A DNA stretch of 64,000 nucleotides from Bradyrhizobium sp. CB3481 (GTDB taxonomy: Bacteria > Pseudomonadota > Alphaproteobacteria > Rhizobiales > Xanthobacteraceae). The stretch is taken from NCBI RefSeq assembly GCF_029714305.1, contig NZ_CP121647.1, forward strand, positions 558,001 to 622,000. Reading direction: 5' to 3'. Below, one piece after another: positions 53,277-61,685 of this stretch. The notes under the pieces were generated by a model. The model searched no databases. It was not told the origin of the DNA and worked only from the letters and a program-made list of their open reading frames with translations. Every line of letters begins with the position of its first letter. Position 1 is the first letter of the stretch. The position numbers and the translations under genes are program-made.

Positions 53277-53629
53277 GTCAGCTCAAATTCCCGGATCGTT
53301 AAAGTCTTATCGAGCCCGCTGAAAATATAGGCAGGCCGTTATTTGTCCATGAATGCCACTGCATGGCTGCCCCGGCGCAGGGCAGGGCGCGGGCATCGCC
53401 CCATCAAATCGCGACGATCAAGCCGGCTGCGGCAGCTTCGGCGCGCCTCTGCAAGCATAGGGTAATAGAGTTCGGAGACGTCGCCTAAGCAAGCTCGTCA
53501 TCGCCCGGCTTGACCGGGCGACCCAGTAATCCGAGGCGTTTGCTTTTCGATGCAAAGACCGCGGCGTACTGGATCGCCCGCTTTCGCGGGCGATGACGAC
53601 CTGACTTGCCTTGCCTGCCGTACTTGTCG
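53277..53629. other. Intergenic region, 353 bases
   Basis: Upstream of the MFS gene. It contains the inverted repeat at 53496-53600 and otherwise no feature I can support. Confidence 0.5.
53496..53600. repeat. Composite inverted repeat (GTCATCGCCCGG / CGGGCGATGACGAC)
   Basis: Bounded by CGTCATCGCCCGGCTTGACC and CGCGGGCGATGACGAC, with TCGATGCAAAGACCGCGGCG in the middle. Shares boundary bases and the ACTGGAT.CGCCCGC core with the element at 11143-11264. Confidence 0.75.
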
Positions 53630-53785
53630 CTACAACGGCTCATCGTCATTGCCGTGGCGGTCGCGCTTTGGCGTGGCGATGTCGCCGTCCTCGTGGTCGT
53701 CGTCCTCGACCGGAATGCGCTCCGGCTTCTTCGGCTTATCCTCCGGCTGTTTCGGAGGTTCGTTCTTTCTGCCCGTTCCGCCCAT
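53630..53785 (-). CDS. Small highly charged protein
   Basis: A 51-residue protein rich in Pro, Lys, Glu and Asp (KNEPPKQPEDKPKKPERIP then EDDDHEDGD). No domain is visible and it is expected to be disordered. The start ATG 53785 has AAAAGG six bases upstream. I do not recognise it; similar short acidic/basic proteins are common in rhizobial genomes (established only as a general trend). Confidence 0.6.
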   Translation of the reverse strand: MGGTGRKNEPPKQPEDKPKKPERIPVEDDDHEDGDIATPKRDRHGNDDEPL

Positions 53786-53953
53786 GTGATGCCTTTTCGG
53801 ATGAGCAATCGGCGTTTGCGCTGCATGCCGACTCATTGTATCGGCATGATCTCAATCTGACCGCGTTCGGGTGCATCCTAGCGCCGGTCAGAGGATTCTT
53901 CCTGCCCTTTTTGCGGCGTTTCAGCCCGAAGGGCGTTCACATACGGAGCCAGC

Positions 53954-54196
53954 ATGAAGAAGCCCCGCCCTGTGGTGGACGAGCCGCAGCCGCGCAAAGC
54001 CATCCGCGCCGACAAGGCGCCGACCACCGGCTATTCGCTGGTGGTCGACGGCCATTTCAAAACGCATTACGAAACGGTCGAGGCCGCCGAAGAGGCTGGC
54101 ATGGCCCTGAAGAACAGGTTTCAGATGCTTCAGGTGCAGGTGTACGACGCCGAGAACAAGACGCGATCGATGATCGATTGGCCGGGTCCGGCCTGA
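53954..54196 (+). CDS. Small conserved-looking hypothetical protein
   Basis: An 80-residue protein with a compact pattern (GYSLVVDGHFKTHYETVEAAEEAGMALKNRFQML then a strand VQVYDAENKTRSMIDW) that could be a small alpha/beta fold. ATG 53954 has GGAG seven bases upstream. No known family assigned. It lies between two other small genes. Confidence 0.7.
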   Translation: MKKPRPVVDEPQPRKAIRADKAPTTGYSLVVDGHFKTHYETVEAAEEAGMALKNRFQMLQVQVYDAENKTRSMIDWPGPA

Positions 54197-54227
54197 CGCA
54201 TCGGGGTTTCGCGTCTGTCCCGCCGGA

Positions 54228-54515
54228 TCAGATGCGCCGTCCGCCGCTTTGCTGGCTCGCCAGCCAGTCGGAAAGGGCGGGGGTCTTCTCGGCCGGCTTC
54301 CTTGTTGCCTTGCTCGTTGTCTTGGCGGTGCGCGTCTTTCTGGCGGTCGGCGCGCGCTGCGGCTCAGCGGCTTCGCGCGCGAGGCGCAATGCCCTCAACC
54401 TTGCCATGTTATCGAGCGTGGCCTTGGCGGCGGCTTCCCGCTCTGCCAAGGCGGACCTGGCATCCTCGGCCGCCCTTGCGGCCTTGTCGGTACGATCTTG
54501 ATCGTCGTTCGTCAT
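54228..54515 (-). CDS. Small Ala/Arg-rich protein with coiled-coil N-terminus
   Basis: A 95-residue protein. Residues 1-55 are a continuous Ala/Glu/Arg helix (AAEDARSALAEREAAAKATL) likely to form a coiled coil; residues 56-80 are Lys/Arg/Thr-rich and may bind nucleic acid; it ends SDWLASQQSGGRRI. I do not recognise the family. Confidence 0.6.
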   Translation of the reverse strand: MTNDDQDRTDKAARAAEDARSALAEREAAAKATLDNMARLRALRLAREAAEPQRAPTARKTRTAKTTSKATRKPAEKTPALSDWLASQQSGGRRI

Positions 54516-54750
54516 TTCAAGTCAGTCTCAGTCCATTTGTTGTTTTTAACCGCGCGTCCGACCGAATCCGCCGCGGATCGGCGCCGTCTTCGACGCTCGC
54601 GTTCCTGTCACGCCGTTTGAGTTGCGACAGATATGTCGAGCGATTTTGCGGCTTCATTTATCACGGGATCCGATCACGGAAAGCGTTATTTTTGGTCGAA
54701 AAGATGTCGCTTTCTTTTCAAATCAATCGCGACCGTGCCATTCCGTAATA

Positions 54751-54790
54751 TCCAAAAACCATTCTCCCGGGCGGAGCTGCCCGGGAGAAT
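54751..54790 (-). terminator. Rho-independent terminator after the TonB receptor gene
   Basis: A perfect 12-bp stem ATTCTCCCGGGC / GCCCGGGAGAAT at 54761-54790 with a six-base loop, followed on the minus strand by GGTTTTTGG. It lies 43 bases past the stop of the receptor gene. Confidence 0.8.
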
Positions 54791-54832
54791 ATCGTTTCGC
54801 CGGATCCGGCATGGCCGGACCGGTCATTCCGC

Positions 54833-57106
54833 TCAGAAAGTCGCGCCCGCCTTCACCATGAAGGTGCGGCCCGGCAGCGGATAGGCGGAGAAGCGGCCCG
54901 GTGTGAATGAACTGGCGATCGCGTAATCGTAATAGAGCGCGTTGAACAAATTGTTCACGCCGACCGACCAGAAGAAGCGATCGTAGGCGCCGCTCAGTTT
55001 CAGATCGACGGTGGCGTCCGCCGGAATACGCCGCTGAGTGTTGGCCTGGTCGTTGTCCATGAAGCGTTCGCTCCAGGCGCGCACCGTGGCGTCGAACACG
55101 AGATAGTTCTGCCAGATGTTCCAGGTCACGCCGCCGCTCGCGGTGTAGCGCGATACCAACGGCACGTCGTTACCGGCGAACTCCCCTTCGCGAAACACGG
55201 CGCGGGTGTAGGCCACGCCGCCGCGGAGCGTCACGGTGTCGCTGACCCTCAAGGAGGCGCTGGTCTCCGAGCCGTAGCGGCGGGTCGGACCGAGGTTGAC
55301 GTTGTAGAACAGTGCTGGAATGAAATGGATCTCATTCTCGAGATCCATGTTGTAGATGCCCGACTGCATCTGAAAGCCACCGCTCTTGATGCGGAATCCG
55401 CCCTCGATGTCGTGCGAGGTCTGGGTCTTCAACTGGAAAGTCCCTGGAACGAAGAAGGGGCCGTTGGAGACACGCTCGTCGACGGTTGGGGTGCGGAATG
55501 CGCGCGCGGCGCGGCCGAATACCGAGAACACGCTATTGAAGCGGTGCTCGAGGCCGGCATGCAGCGCGTATTGTGTTTCGTTGCTGTCGAGCGGAGAGGC
55601 CGCGGGGCTGCAATTGAAGAACATGGCGCAACCGGGCGCATTGGGATCGAACCGATCGCGGGCACTCAGGCTGGTGTTTTGAATCCTGGCGCCATAGGAG
55701 AAATCGGTCGTTGGCAACAGGCCGATCGTTTGCTGCCAGTAGCCGGCCAGCGTCTGTTGCGACAGGTCGTAGATGTGGGTGGGCGCCAGGCCTTTGAACG
55801 CTCCACGGTCCTGATTGAATGTCGCATCGTAATAATCGATGCCGGTCAGTATCTGCGAGGGAATTCCGAAGATCGAATTTTTGACGCTCAATCGCGGCGT
55901 GATCGACCAGGTCAGCAACGCTGCGTCGTTATAGGTGGAGGAGAAGCTCGGAAGTGGCGAGGCAAATGGCACCGCGCCGAAGAAACCGCTTTGCGTATCC
56001 TTCTTCCGGAAGCCGCCGTCGACGATCAGGTCGACGCCGTTCATGATTGTCTTGGTAAAGCCGGTGGTGGCGCTGGCGCCCTGCTGGTTGCCGTAGTCGA
56101 ACGGCGTATTGGTGCCCCTGCGGTCAGTCACGAGTTGATTGAGTCCGATTGAGGGATCGACGGTGCGTCCGCCCGGGAATCCGAGCTTCTGGTCGTCACC
56201 GGTTACCGTAAGGAAGGCCTTGAGGTCCGGTGTGCTGTAGTTGAGATTGCCTACCCCGTTGCGCTGGTCGAGCGCGTTGTTGACCCGGTAACCATCAGAC
56301 TTGATGGCGTTGCCATAGAAGGACGTCGACCAAGGTCCGTAATTGGTCGCGGCTGAGATATTCGCAAGCCGCTGGTTGAAGGAGCCGACACCGGCCTCTG
56401 CGCGCATCGCGACGGGTGGGCCGCCAACGCCATCCTTCAAGACGATATTGACGACGCCGCCGACCGCATTGTCGCCGTAGAGCACCGCACCGCTGTTGCC
56501 GCGGGTGATTTCGATCCGCTCGATCGACTGGAGCGGGATGGTCGAGAGATCGACGCCGGCCATGTCGATATCATTGAGCCGGCGACCATTGATAAGGACC
56601 AGGGTGTTGGCAGTGGCAAACGCGCCGAAGCCGCGGAGATCGACCGACGTCTTGGCGCCGTTGACGCCGCCATAGAGCGATTGCAACTGCACGCCCGGCT
56701 GTTGCGCAATGATCTCGGATAGCGTCTGCGCCGGCGAATGCGAGATCTCGGCTGCCGTGATCACCGTCGCCGACGCGCCGACGATGCCGGAGAACTGCCG
56801 GCCGCCGCTGCCGCCCGCGCCTTGCGAAGCGCTTTGCGACGAGGCATCCGAGCCGGGCCCTGATGCGGGCCGCGCGCCGGTCGATGGCGCAGCGGCCGGC
56901 ACGACGCGGCGCGAGGTCGATGGTTCATCGTAGGTCGGTTTCGCGCGGGTCCGGTTCGGGTCGGTGGGCGAGGTTATCTCAATCGGCGGCAATGGCTCGG
57001 ATGGCGTCTGCGCGGCTGCGCCGGAAATGCCGAGCGATACGATCGGCACCAGGAAACTGGAGGCGAGCCAGAAGCGGCGTTGCCGCATGGGGGTGGTTGA
57101 AGACAT
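54833..57106 (-). CDS. TonB-dependent outer-membrane receptor (probable cobalamin/BtuB-like)
   Basis: A 757-residue receptor. A signal peptide ends near residue 33, a Pro/Ser/Ala-rich linker follows, then the plug domain (SLYGGVNGAKTSVDLRGFG, INGRRLNDIDMAGVDLST, YGDNAVGGVVNIV) and a 22-strand-type barrel ending in Phe (GRTFMVKAGATF). The gene is preceded by a cobalamin riboswitch, so vitamin B12 or a related corrinoid is the likely cargo. Divergent genes encode a BtuCD-like ABC importer. A terminator hairpin follows the gene. Confidence 0.88.
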   Translation of the reverse strand: MSSTTPMRQRRFWLASSFLVPIVSLGISGAAAQTPSEPLPPIEITSPTDPNRTRAKPTYDEPSTSRRVVPAAAPSTGARPASGPGSDASSQSASQGAGGSGGRQFSGIVGASATVITAAEISHSPAQTLSEIIAQQPGVQLQSLYGGVNGAKTSVDLRGFGAFATANTLVLINGRRLNDIDMAGVDLSTIPLQSIERIEITRGNSGAVLYGDNAVGGVVNIVLKDGVGGPPVAMRAEAGVGSFNQRLANISAATNYGPWSTSFYGNAIKSDGYRVNNALDQRNGVGNLNYSTPDLKAFLTVTGDDQKLGFPGGRTVDPSIGLNQLVTDRRGTNTPFDYGNQQGASATTGFTKTIMNGVDLIVDGGFRKKDTQSGFFGAVPFASPLPSFSSTYNDAALLTWSITPRLSVKNSIFGIPSQILTGIDYYDATFNQDRGAFKGLAPTHIYDLSQQTLAGYWQQTIGLLPTTDFSYGARIQNTSLSARDRFDPNAPGCAMFFNCSPAASPLDSNETQYALHAGLEHRFNSVFSVFGRAARAFRTPTVDERVSNGPFFVPGTFQLKTQTSHDIEGGFRIKSGGFQMQSGIYNMDLENEIHFIPALFYNVNLGPTRRYGSETSASLRVSDTVTLRGGVAYTRAVFREGEFAGNDVPLVSRYTASGGVTWNIWQNYLVFDATVRAWSERFMDNDQANTQRRIPADATVDLKLSGAYDRFFWSVGVNNLFNALYYDYAIASSFTPGRFSAYPLPGRTFMVKAGATF

Positions 57107-57552
57107 GGTCGAGACCTCGGTATGACGTCAGTGGCACGTCACAGCGAACCAAGTCTCACCATGTGCTCTCAGCAGCTCAGGTGAAGCTAATGCCTGTACT
57201 CCCCGACCGACATCTTCGCGTGTGACCACGGCTGACGGCAGGTCTCCTGGCTCGCGGGTCGTTACCCCATCGTCGCCTTCCCAGGACCGAGATGCCCAGT
57301 GGCCTATGACGAAGGATTCGCCGCTTACAGTTGCGGGGGCAGCCGCGGAATTGGGGATTTCCCCGCACCGCATTCCCTTTTGATCCCCAAACGGGAACCG
57401 TCGGGAACTATGGTAGAAGTTTGTCAAATAGCGAGTCAATCCGCCGGAGGCGCTCTCGCAATCCTCACTGGACAAGTGCGCTATTTTTGTCGCATGCGCG
57501 GCGCCTGCCGGGCGCCTGTACCTCAGCGCGCAAAACTGCTTTAGGACGATCG
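57107..57552. other. Intergenic region between divergent cobalamin uptake genes
   Basis: This 446-base region contains the cobalamin riboswitch at about 57225-57410. The rest is the leader of the receptor gene and the upstream region of the btuCD-like pair. Confidence 0.7.
57225..57410 (-). ncRNA. Cobalamin riboswitch (B12 element)
   Basis: On the minus strand the leader contains, in order, the GGTTCCCGTTTGGGG and AAGGGAATGCGGTG region, CCCCCGCAACTGTAAGCGG, a GCCACTGG B12 box (TCATAGGCCACTGGGCAT), GGGAAGGCGACG and CCCGCGAGCCAGGAGACC. These are the conserved landmarks of the cobalamin element. It ends about 120 bases before the ATG of the TonB receptor gene and is expected to lower its expression when B12 is plentiful. 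Exact ends are approximate. An open frame through this region is a shadow. Confidence 0.9.
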
Positions 57553-58596
57553 ATGAGTGTCGAGGCCGTAACCCTGACCAACGCGGACGCCGCGCGCCGG
57601 CGTATCGGCGCGACCTTCGCGTTATCAGCGCTCGTTGTGCTGCTGATGCTGATCTCGCTCGCTATCGGGCCGGTCCGGCTGACGCCACCAGCGGTCGCGG
57701 AGGCGTTGTTCGGCGGCGGCAGCGACGTATCGCAGGTCATTGTGCGGGAAATCCGCCTGCCGCGGACGCTGCTGGCGCTGGCGATCGGCGCCATTCTCGG
57801 ATTATCGGGCGCATCGCTGCAGGGCCTGTTGCGCAATCCGCTGGCGTCGCCCTCGCTGTTCGGCGCGCCGCAATCGGCCGCGTTCGGCGCGGTGCTGGTA
57901 ATCGCACTGGGCCTTGCCGATGTGCGCTCCTATGCGCTGCCGGTCGCGGCGATCATCGCCGCCTTCGGCTCGGTGTTCGTGCTGCTGTCGATCGCGGGGC
58001 GCAATGCCGGGTTATTGATCCTCATTCTGTCGGGACTTGCGATCTCGAGCTTTGCCGGAGCCGCGACGGCGCTGGTGATGAATCTCTCCAGCAATCCCTT
58101 CGTGGTGCTGGAGATCGCGTTCTGGCTGCTCGGATCGCTGGAGGACCGCAGCTTTCAGCACGTGATGCTGGCGTTTCCCTTCATCATATCAGGCGCGGCC
58201 ATGCTGCTCAGCCAGCGCCATGCCTTTCGCGCGCTCAGTCTCGGCGAGGAGACCGCGCAAAGCCTCGGCGTCGATGTCGGCCGTCTGCGGCTACTAGTCA
58301 TTTCGGGCGTCGCGCTCGGCGTCGGCGGGGCGGTCGCGGTCACCGGCACGATCGGCTTCATCGGCCTGGTCGCGCCGCATCTGATGCGGCCCGTGATCGG
58401 CCATGATCCGGGCCGGCTGCTCGTCCCGAGCGCGCTCGCCGGCTCCGCGCTATTGCTGGCAGCGGATATCGCGGTACGCATCATCCCCTCGACGTCGAAC
58501 ATCAAGGTCGGCGTGCTGACCTCGATCATCGGCGTGCCGTTCTTCCTCTATCTGATCATGCGCGAGCGCCGCGCGCTCGGCGGAGGTGTCGCATGA
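57553..58596 (+). CDS. FecCD/BtuC-type ABC permease
   Basis: A 347-residue permease of the iron-siderophore/B12 family (BtuC group) with about ten membrane helices. Motifs ALAIGAILGLSGASLQGLLRNPLASPSLFGAPQSAAFGA, and the ATPase-contact region ALSLGEETAQSLGVDVGRLRLL, are typical. ATG 57553 is chosen because the frame opens upstream without family character. It overlaps the ATPase gene start by four bases. No periplasmic binding protein (BtuF) gene is near. Confidence 0.92.
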   Translation: MSVEAVTLTNADAARRRIGATFALSALVVLLMLISLAIGPVRLTPPAVAEALFGGGSDVSQVIVREIRLPRTLLALAIGAILGLSGASLQGLLRNPLASPSLFGAPQSAAFGAVLVIALGLADVRSYALPVAAIIAAFGSVFVLLSIAGRNAGLLILILSGLAISSFAGAATALVMNLSSNPFVVLEIAFWLLGSLEDRSFQHVMLAFPFIISGAAMLLSQRHAFRALSLGEETAQSLGVDVGRLRLLVISGVALGVGGAVAVTGTIGFIGLVAPHLMRPVIGHDPGRLLVPSALAGSALLLAADIAVRIIPSTSNIKVGVLTSIIGVPFFLYLIMRERRALGGGVA

Positions 58597-59369
58597 GCGA
58601 GCTGCTGACCGCAACCGGGCTCAATGTGCGGCTCGCCGGCCGTATCGTGCTGCAGGATGTCTCGCTGGCGCTGACGGCGGGCCATCTGGTGGCGCTGGTC
58701 GGTCCCAACGGCGCCGGCAAGACCACACTGCTGCGCGCGCTGGCGGGATTGATCCCGTCCGAGGGCGCGATCGAGATCGGGGGGCAGGCGCTGTCGTCGC
58801 TGCCGCTGCGCGAGCGCGCAAAGCGCTTCGGCTATCTGCCGCAGGGGCACATGGTGCACTGGCCGCTGCCGGCGCGCGATATCGTGGCGCTCGGCCGCTA
58901 TCCGCACGGCGCGACCGATCCGGCGCGGCTGTCGCCTGCGGATGCCGAGGCGGTGCTGCGCGCGATGCAGGCGGTCGACGTAACGGAGTTCAGCGATCGC
59001 CGCGTCACCGAACTATCCGGCGGCGAGCGCAGCCGCGTCGCGCTGGCCCGTGCGCTGGCGGTGGAAGCGCCGGTGATCCTGGCCGACGAGCCGACCGCTT
59101 CGCTCGATCCGCGGCACCAGATCGACGTCATGCAGAATTTGCGCGCGACTGCCGACAAGGGCGTGCTGGTGATCGTGGTGACGCACGATCTCGGGCTTGC
59201 CGCGCGCTTTGCCGATCACGTGCTGGTGCTGCGCCAGGGCCGCCTGGTGTCGCAGGGCGCGCCGGCCGAGGCGCTCTCCGAACAGGTAATGGCAGATGTA
59301 TTCCGGATCAGCGCCTATCGCGCGGAACACCAAAACGAAGCCGTGATCGTGCCCTGGGCCGACGTCTGA
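58593..59369 (+). CDS. FecE/BtuD-type ABC ATPase
   Basis: A 258-residue ATPase of the iron/B12 importer family: Walker A GPNGAGKTT, YLPQGHMVHWPLPARDIVALGR with the Q-loop, signature LSGGERSRVALARAL, Walker B ILADEPTASLD and the H-loop TH. Its start overlaps the permease stop (ATGA). With the riboswitch-controlled receptor on the other strand this pair most likely imports cobalamin, although nothing in the ATPase itself proves the substrate. Confidence 0.92.
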   Translation: MSELLTATGLNVRLAGRIVLQDVSLALTAGHLVALVGPNGAGKTTLLRALAGLIPSEGAIEIGGQALSSLPLRERAKRFGYLPQGHMVHWPLPARDIVALGRYPHGATDPARLSPADAEAVLRAMQAVDVTEFSDRRVTELSGGERSRVALARALAVEAPVILADEPTASLDPRHQIDVMQNLRATADKGVLVIVVTHDLGLAARFADHVLVLRQGRLVSQGAPAEALSEQVMADVFRISAYRAEHQNEAVIVPWADV

Positions 59370-59420
59370 TGCGACGGCGGCAGCGTTGAAAGTTGTGGGG
59401 GGCAGGAGCCGCAAATACCG

Positions 59421-59542
59421 CGTCGTCCCTGCGAAGGCAGGGACCCATAACTACAGGGCGTTGTAATTCAAGCTAGGCGTCAGCCACGGCATTCACTCAT
59501 CGGCGCCACGGCGTATGGGTCCCTGCGTTCGCAGGGACGACG
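59421..59542. repeat. Inverted repeat, GTCGTCCC / GGGACGAC family, copy
   Basis: Outer arms CGTCGTCCCTGCGAAGGCAG and CTGCGTTCGCAGGGACGACG, with GGGACCCATAAC and TATGGGTCCC inside, like 27972-28092. It fills the gap between the ABC ATPase and the convergent MBL gene. Confidence 0.8.
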
Positions 59543-59554
59543 ACATCATCTTGA

Positions 59555-60595
59555 CTACCCCTGCACCACCGGCCCGCCGACCTTCTTCCACGCGTCGATA
59601 CCGCCCTCGATATGCGCGGTATTGGCGAGCCCCGCATTCTTCGCGGCGGCTACCGCCATCGCCGAGCGCTCGCCGAAGGCGCAGAAGAACACCACGCGGC
59701 GGCCGGTCGCGGCGGCGACCTCGCGCAGCATGCCGCCGGGCTTCAGGCTCTCGGCGATGCCGGGATAGGGCGCGTGCAGCGCGCCCGAGATCGTGCCGTG
59801 CTTGGCGCGCTCGCCGGCCTCGCGCAGATCGACGAGCAGGATATCGGGCCTGCCGAGGCTGTTGATGGCGTCGCGCGCGGTGAGCGCCAGCCCCTGCTTG
59901 GCGAGATCCTCTTGGTGCAGGCCGACATGCATGTTGGCGGGCACCGCGACGTCCATCATCTTGGGATTCGGCAACTTCAGGTTCGCCATCAGCTCGATAT
60001 ATTCGTCGACGTTGCGCACCTGCAGCCGCGGATTGTAGCGCTTCTCCTCGCCGATGGTGGAAACCGTGTCACCCTTGTAGTCATGCGCGGGATACACCAG
60101 CGTTTCCTCCGGCAGCTTCAAGAGCCGGTTGAAGATCGACTCATATTGCGCGCGCGAAGAGCCGTTCTGGAAATCGGTGCGGCCGGTGCCGCGGATCAAC
60201 AGCGTATCGCCGGTGAAGACGCGGTCGCCCATCAGATAGGAATAGGAATCGTCGGTGTGGCCGGGCGTGTACATGACGTCGAGGCTGACGCCCTCGATCG
60301 TCACCTTGTCGCCGTCGGACACCCGCATCGACACCACGTCGGCCTTGCTCTGCTCGCCCATGATGGTGATGCACTGCGTGCGGTCGCGCAGTTCGCCCAA
60401 ACCCGTGACGTGGTCGGCATGCAGATGGGTGTCGACCGCCTTGACCAGCCGCAGATCGAGTTCGCGCAGCAGCTGGCAATAGCGGTCGGCCTTCTCCAGC
60501 ACGGGATCGAGGATCAGCGCCTCACCGCCGGCGCGGCTTGCCAGCAGATAGCTGTAGGTGCCGGAAACGCTGTCGAAGAGTTGGCGAAAGATCAT
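59555..60595 (-). CDS. Metallo-beta-lactamase/rhodanese fusion (persulfide dioxygenase-like)
   Basis: A 346-residue fusion. Residues 1-230 form an MBL fold with the metal motif THLHADH at 56-62 (ETHE1 type) plus YTPGHTDDS and YPAHDYKGD; residues about 250-346 form a rhodanese domain with the persulfide-carrying Cys305 in FFCAFGERSA. The N-terminal domain is expected to oxidise glutathione persulfide to sulfite; the rhodanese domain supplies or takes up sulfane sulfur. It is at the end of the sox gene block on the same strand, which fits sulfide/sulfane handling. Confidence 0.9.
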   Translation of the reverse strand: MIFRQLFDSVSGTYSYLLASRAGGEALILDPVLEKADRYCQLLRELDLRLVKAVDTHLHADHVTGLGELRDRTQCITIMGEQSKADVVSMRVSDGDKVTIEGVSLDVMYTPGHTDDSYSYLMGDRVFTGDTLLIRGTGRTDFQNGSSRAQYESIFNRLLKLPEETLVYPAHDYKGDTVSTIGEEKRYNPRLQVRNVDEYIELMANLKLPNPKMMDVAVPANMHVGLHQEDLAKQGLALTARDAINSLGRPDILLVDLREAGERAKHGTISGALHAPYPGIAESLKPGGMLREVAAATGRRVVFFCAFGERSAMAVAAAKNAGLANTAHIEGGIDAWKKVGGPVVQG

Positions 60596-60625
60596 GGCTG
60601 TATGCCCGTTGAATGTCTGGTCAGA

Positions 60626-61071
60626 TCAGGGCCGCACATAGCTCCAGCCCTGTTCCTGCAATTCCATCAAATGTACCACGCCTGAGGGCACGATGGTGGC
60701 ATCAGACACAATTGTGATCGCGCGCCCCTCGGCCTTTTCCATGTTCTGCCTGGTGTTGTTGCAGGCGGAAAACTGCACATTGCCGGGGAACGCCATGTCC
60801 TTCAGCCGCTTCAGGCGATCCTGCACCGGCGAGGTATCGGCGCGCAGCTGTGCAGGCCCGGGCCGTAGGCGACGATGTCGATGTCTACGTCCTCTTTCCT
60901 GGCGCGGTAATATTCGATGACGTTGCTGGCGTTGTTCAGCGCAAGATTCATCACCTGCGGGTCGTTCTGGTTGACCTGGATGGCGAGGCGATGCGTCTTG
61001 ACGTCGGCGGCGAGGGCGCTGGAGGTGAGAGTAAACAAGAGCAGCGCGATAGTTGAAAAACGGCGAAGCAT
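60626..61071 (-). pseudogene. DsrE-like gene broken by a single-base frameshift
   Basis: Two pieces of one DsrE-type protein lie in different frames. The first (61071 down, MLRRFSTIALLLFTLTSSALA signal then KTHRLAIQVNQNDPQVMNLALNNASNVI and VDIDIVAYGPGLH) runs into a nonsense tail from about 60849. The second starts in the next frame (LRADTSPVQDRLKRLKDMAF, then NVQFSACNNTRQNMEKAEG and VVHLMELQEQGWSYVRP) and ends at TGA 60626. The join reads CAC-AG-CTG, one base short of a codon, so a single deleted base near 60848 explains it. GGAGAA lies upstream of ATG 61071. It could be a real pseudogene or a sequencing error. The intact paralog is next door. Confidence 0.8.
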
Positions 61072-61106
61072 TACGGATTCTCCGATTTAAAGCGAAAATC
61101 TATCCT

Positions 61107-61187
61107 TCGTCATTGCGAGCGGAGCGAAGCAATCCATACATCCGTTATGCCGTGACATGGATTGCTTCGCTCCGCTCGCAATGACGA
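61107..61187. repeat. Palindromic repeat, GTCATTGCGAG / GAAGCAATCC family, perfect 31-bp arms
   Basis: Left arm 61107-61137 (TCGTCATTGCGAGCGGAGCG onward) and right arm 61157-61187 are exact reverse complements over 31 bases with a 19-base loop. It separates the two DsrE-like genes. Confidence 0.95.
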
Positions 61188-61223
61188 GGAGGCACCCTCG
61201 CGTCTCGCTTCACGCAACGACAA

Positions 61224-61685
61224 TCACGGCCTTACCAGCGTATACCCATTCTCCGTCAGAAACAGAATCTGAGCGACGCCGACCTGCACCGGCGTTGCCG
61301 CCGCGATGAACTCCGGCCGCTTGCCGCTCTCGCGCTCCAGCGTATCGACGGTGTTGAGGCAGATGTCGAAGCGCGCGCCCTGCACCACCAGGCTCTCGAC
61401 CATCTTACGGTTCGGGTTTTCCGGCCGCAGCAAATCGATGCCGGGGCCGAATGCCACGATTTCGATCGCGACCTTGTCTGGGTCGTAATGCTTCATCAGG
61501 TTGCTGGCGACGCTGAGCACGAGGCTCTGCTTGCGCGGGTCGTTGTCGGAGAGCTGCAGCACGATCTTGTGCTCGGCAAACGGCTTGTCCTGCAGCGGCG
61601 CCTGCTGGGCGCGGGCGCTCGGGGCGGCGGCTGCGATCAGAAGCGCCGCGATCCCCGTGCGAGCGATGGCCGCAAAGCCCATCAT
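61224..61685 (-). CDS. Exported DsrE-like protein
   Basis: A 153-residue protein with a signal peptide ending near SARAQ and a DsrE/DsrF-like domain (KIVLQLSDNDPRKQSLVLSVASNLM, IEIVAFGPGIDLL and ARFDICLNTVDTLER). The Cys in DICLN corresponds to the position of the sulfur-carrying Cys in DsrE proteins. In sox loci such periplasmic DsrE-like proteins are thought to carry or shield sulfane sulfur; direct function is inference. ATG 61685 overlaps the soxB stop (ATGATG), so it is translationally coupled to soxB. Confidence 0.87.
   Translation of the reverse strand: MMGFAAIARTGIAALLIAAAAPSARAQQAPLQDKPFAEHKIVLQLSDNDPRKQSLVLSVASNLMKHYDPDKVAIEIVAFGPGIDLLRPENPNRKMVESLVVQGARFDICLNTVDTLERESGKRPEFIAAATPVQVGVAQILFLTENGYTLVRP

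Noticed and set aside
57128..57475. Minus-strand frame of 115 codons upstream of the TonB receptor
   Set aside because: It covers the cobalamin riboswitch, whose conserved landmarks explain the sequence.
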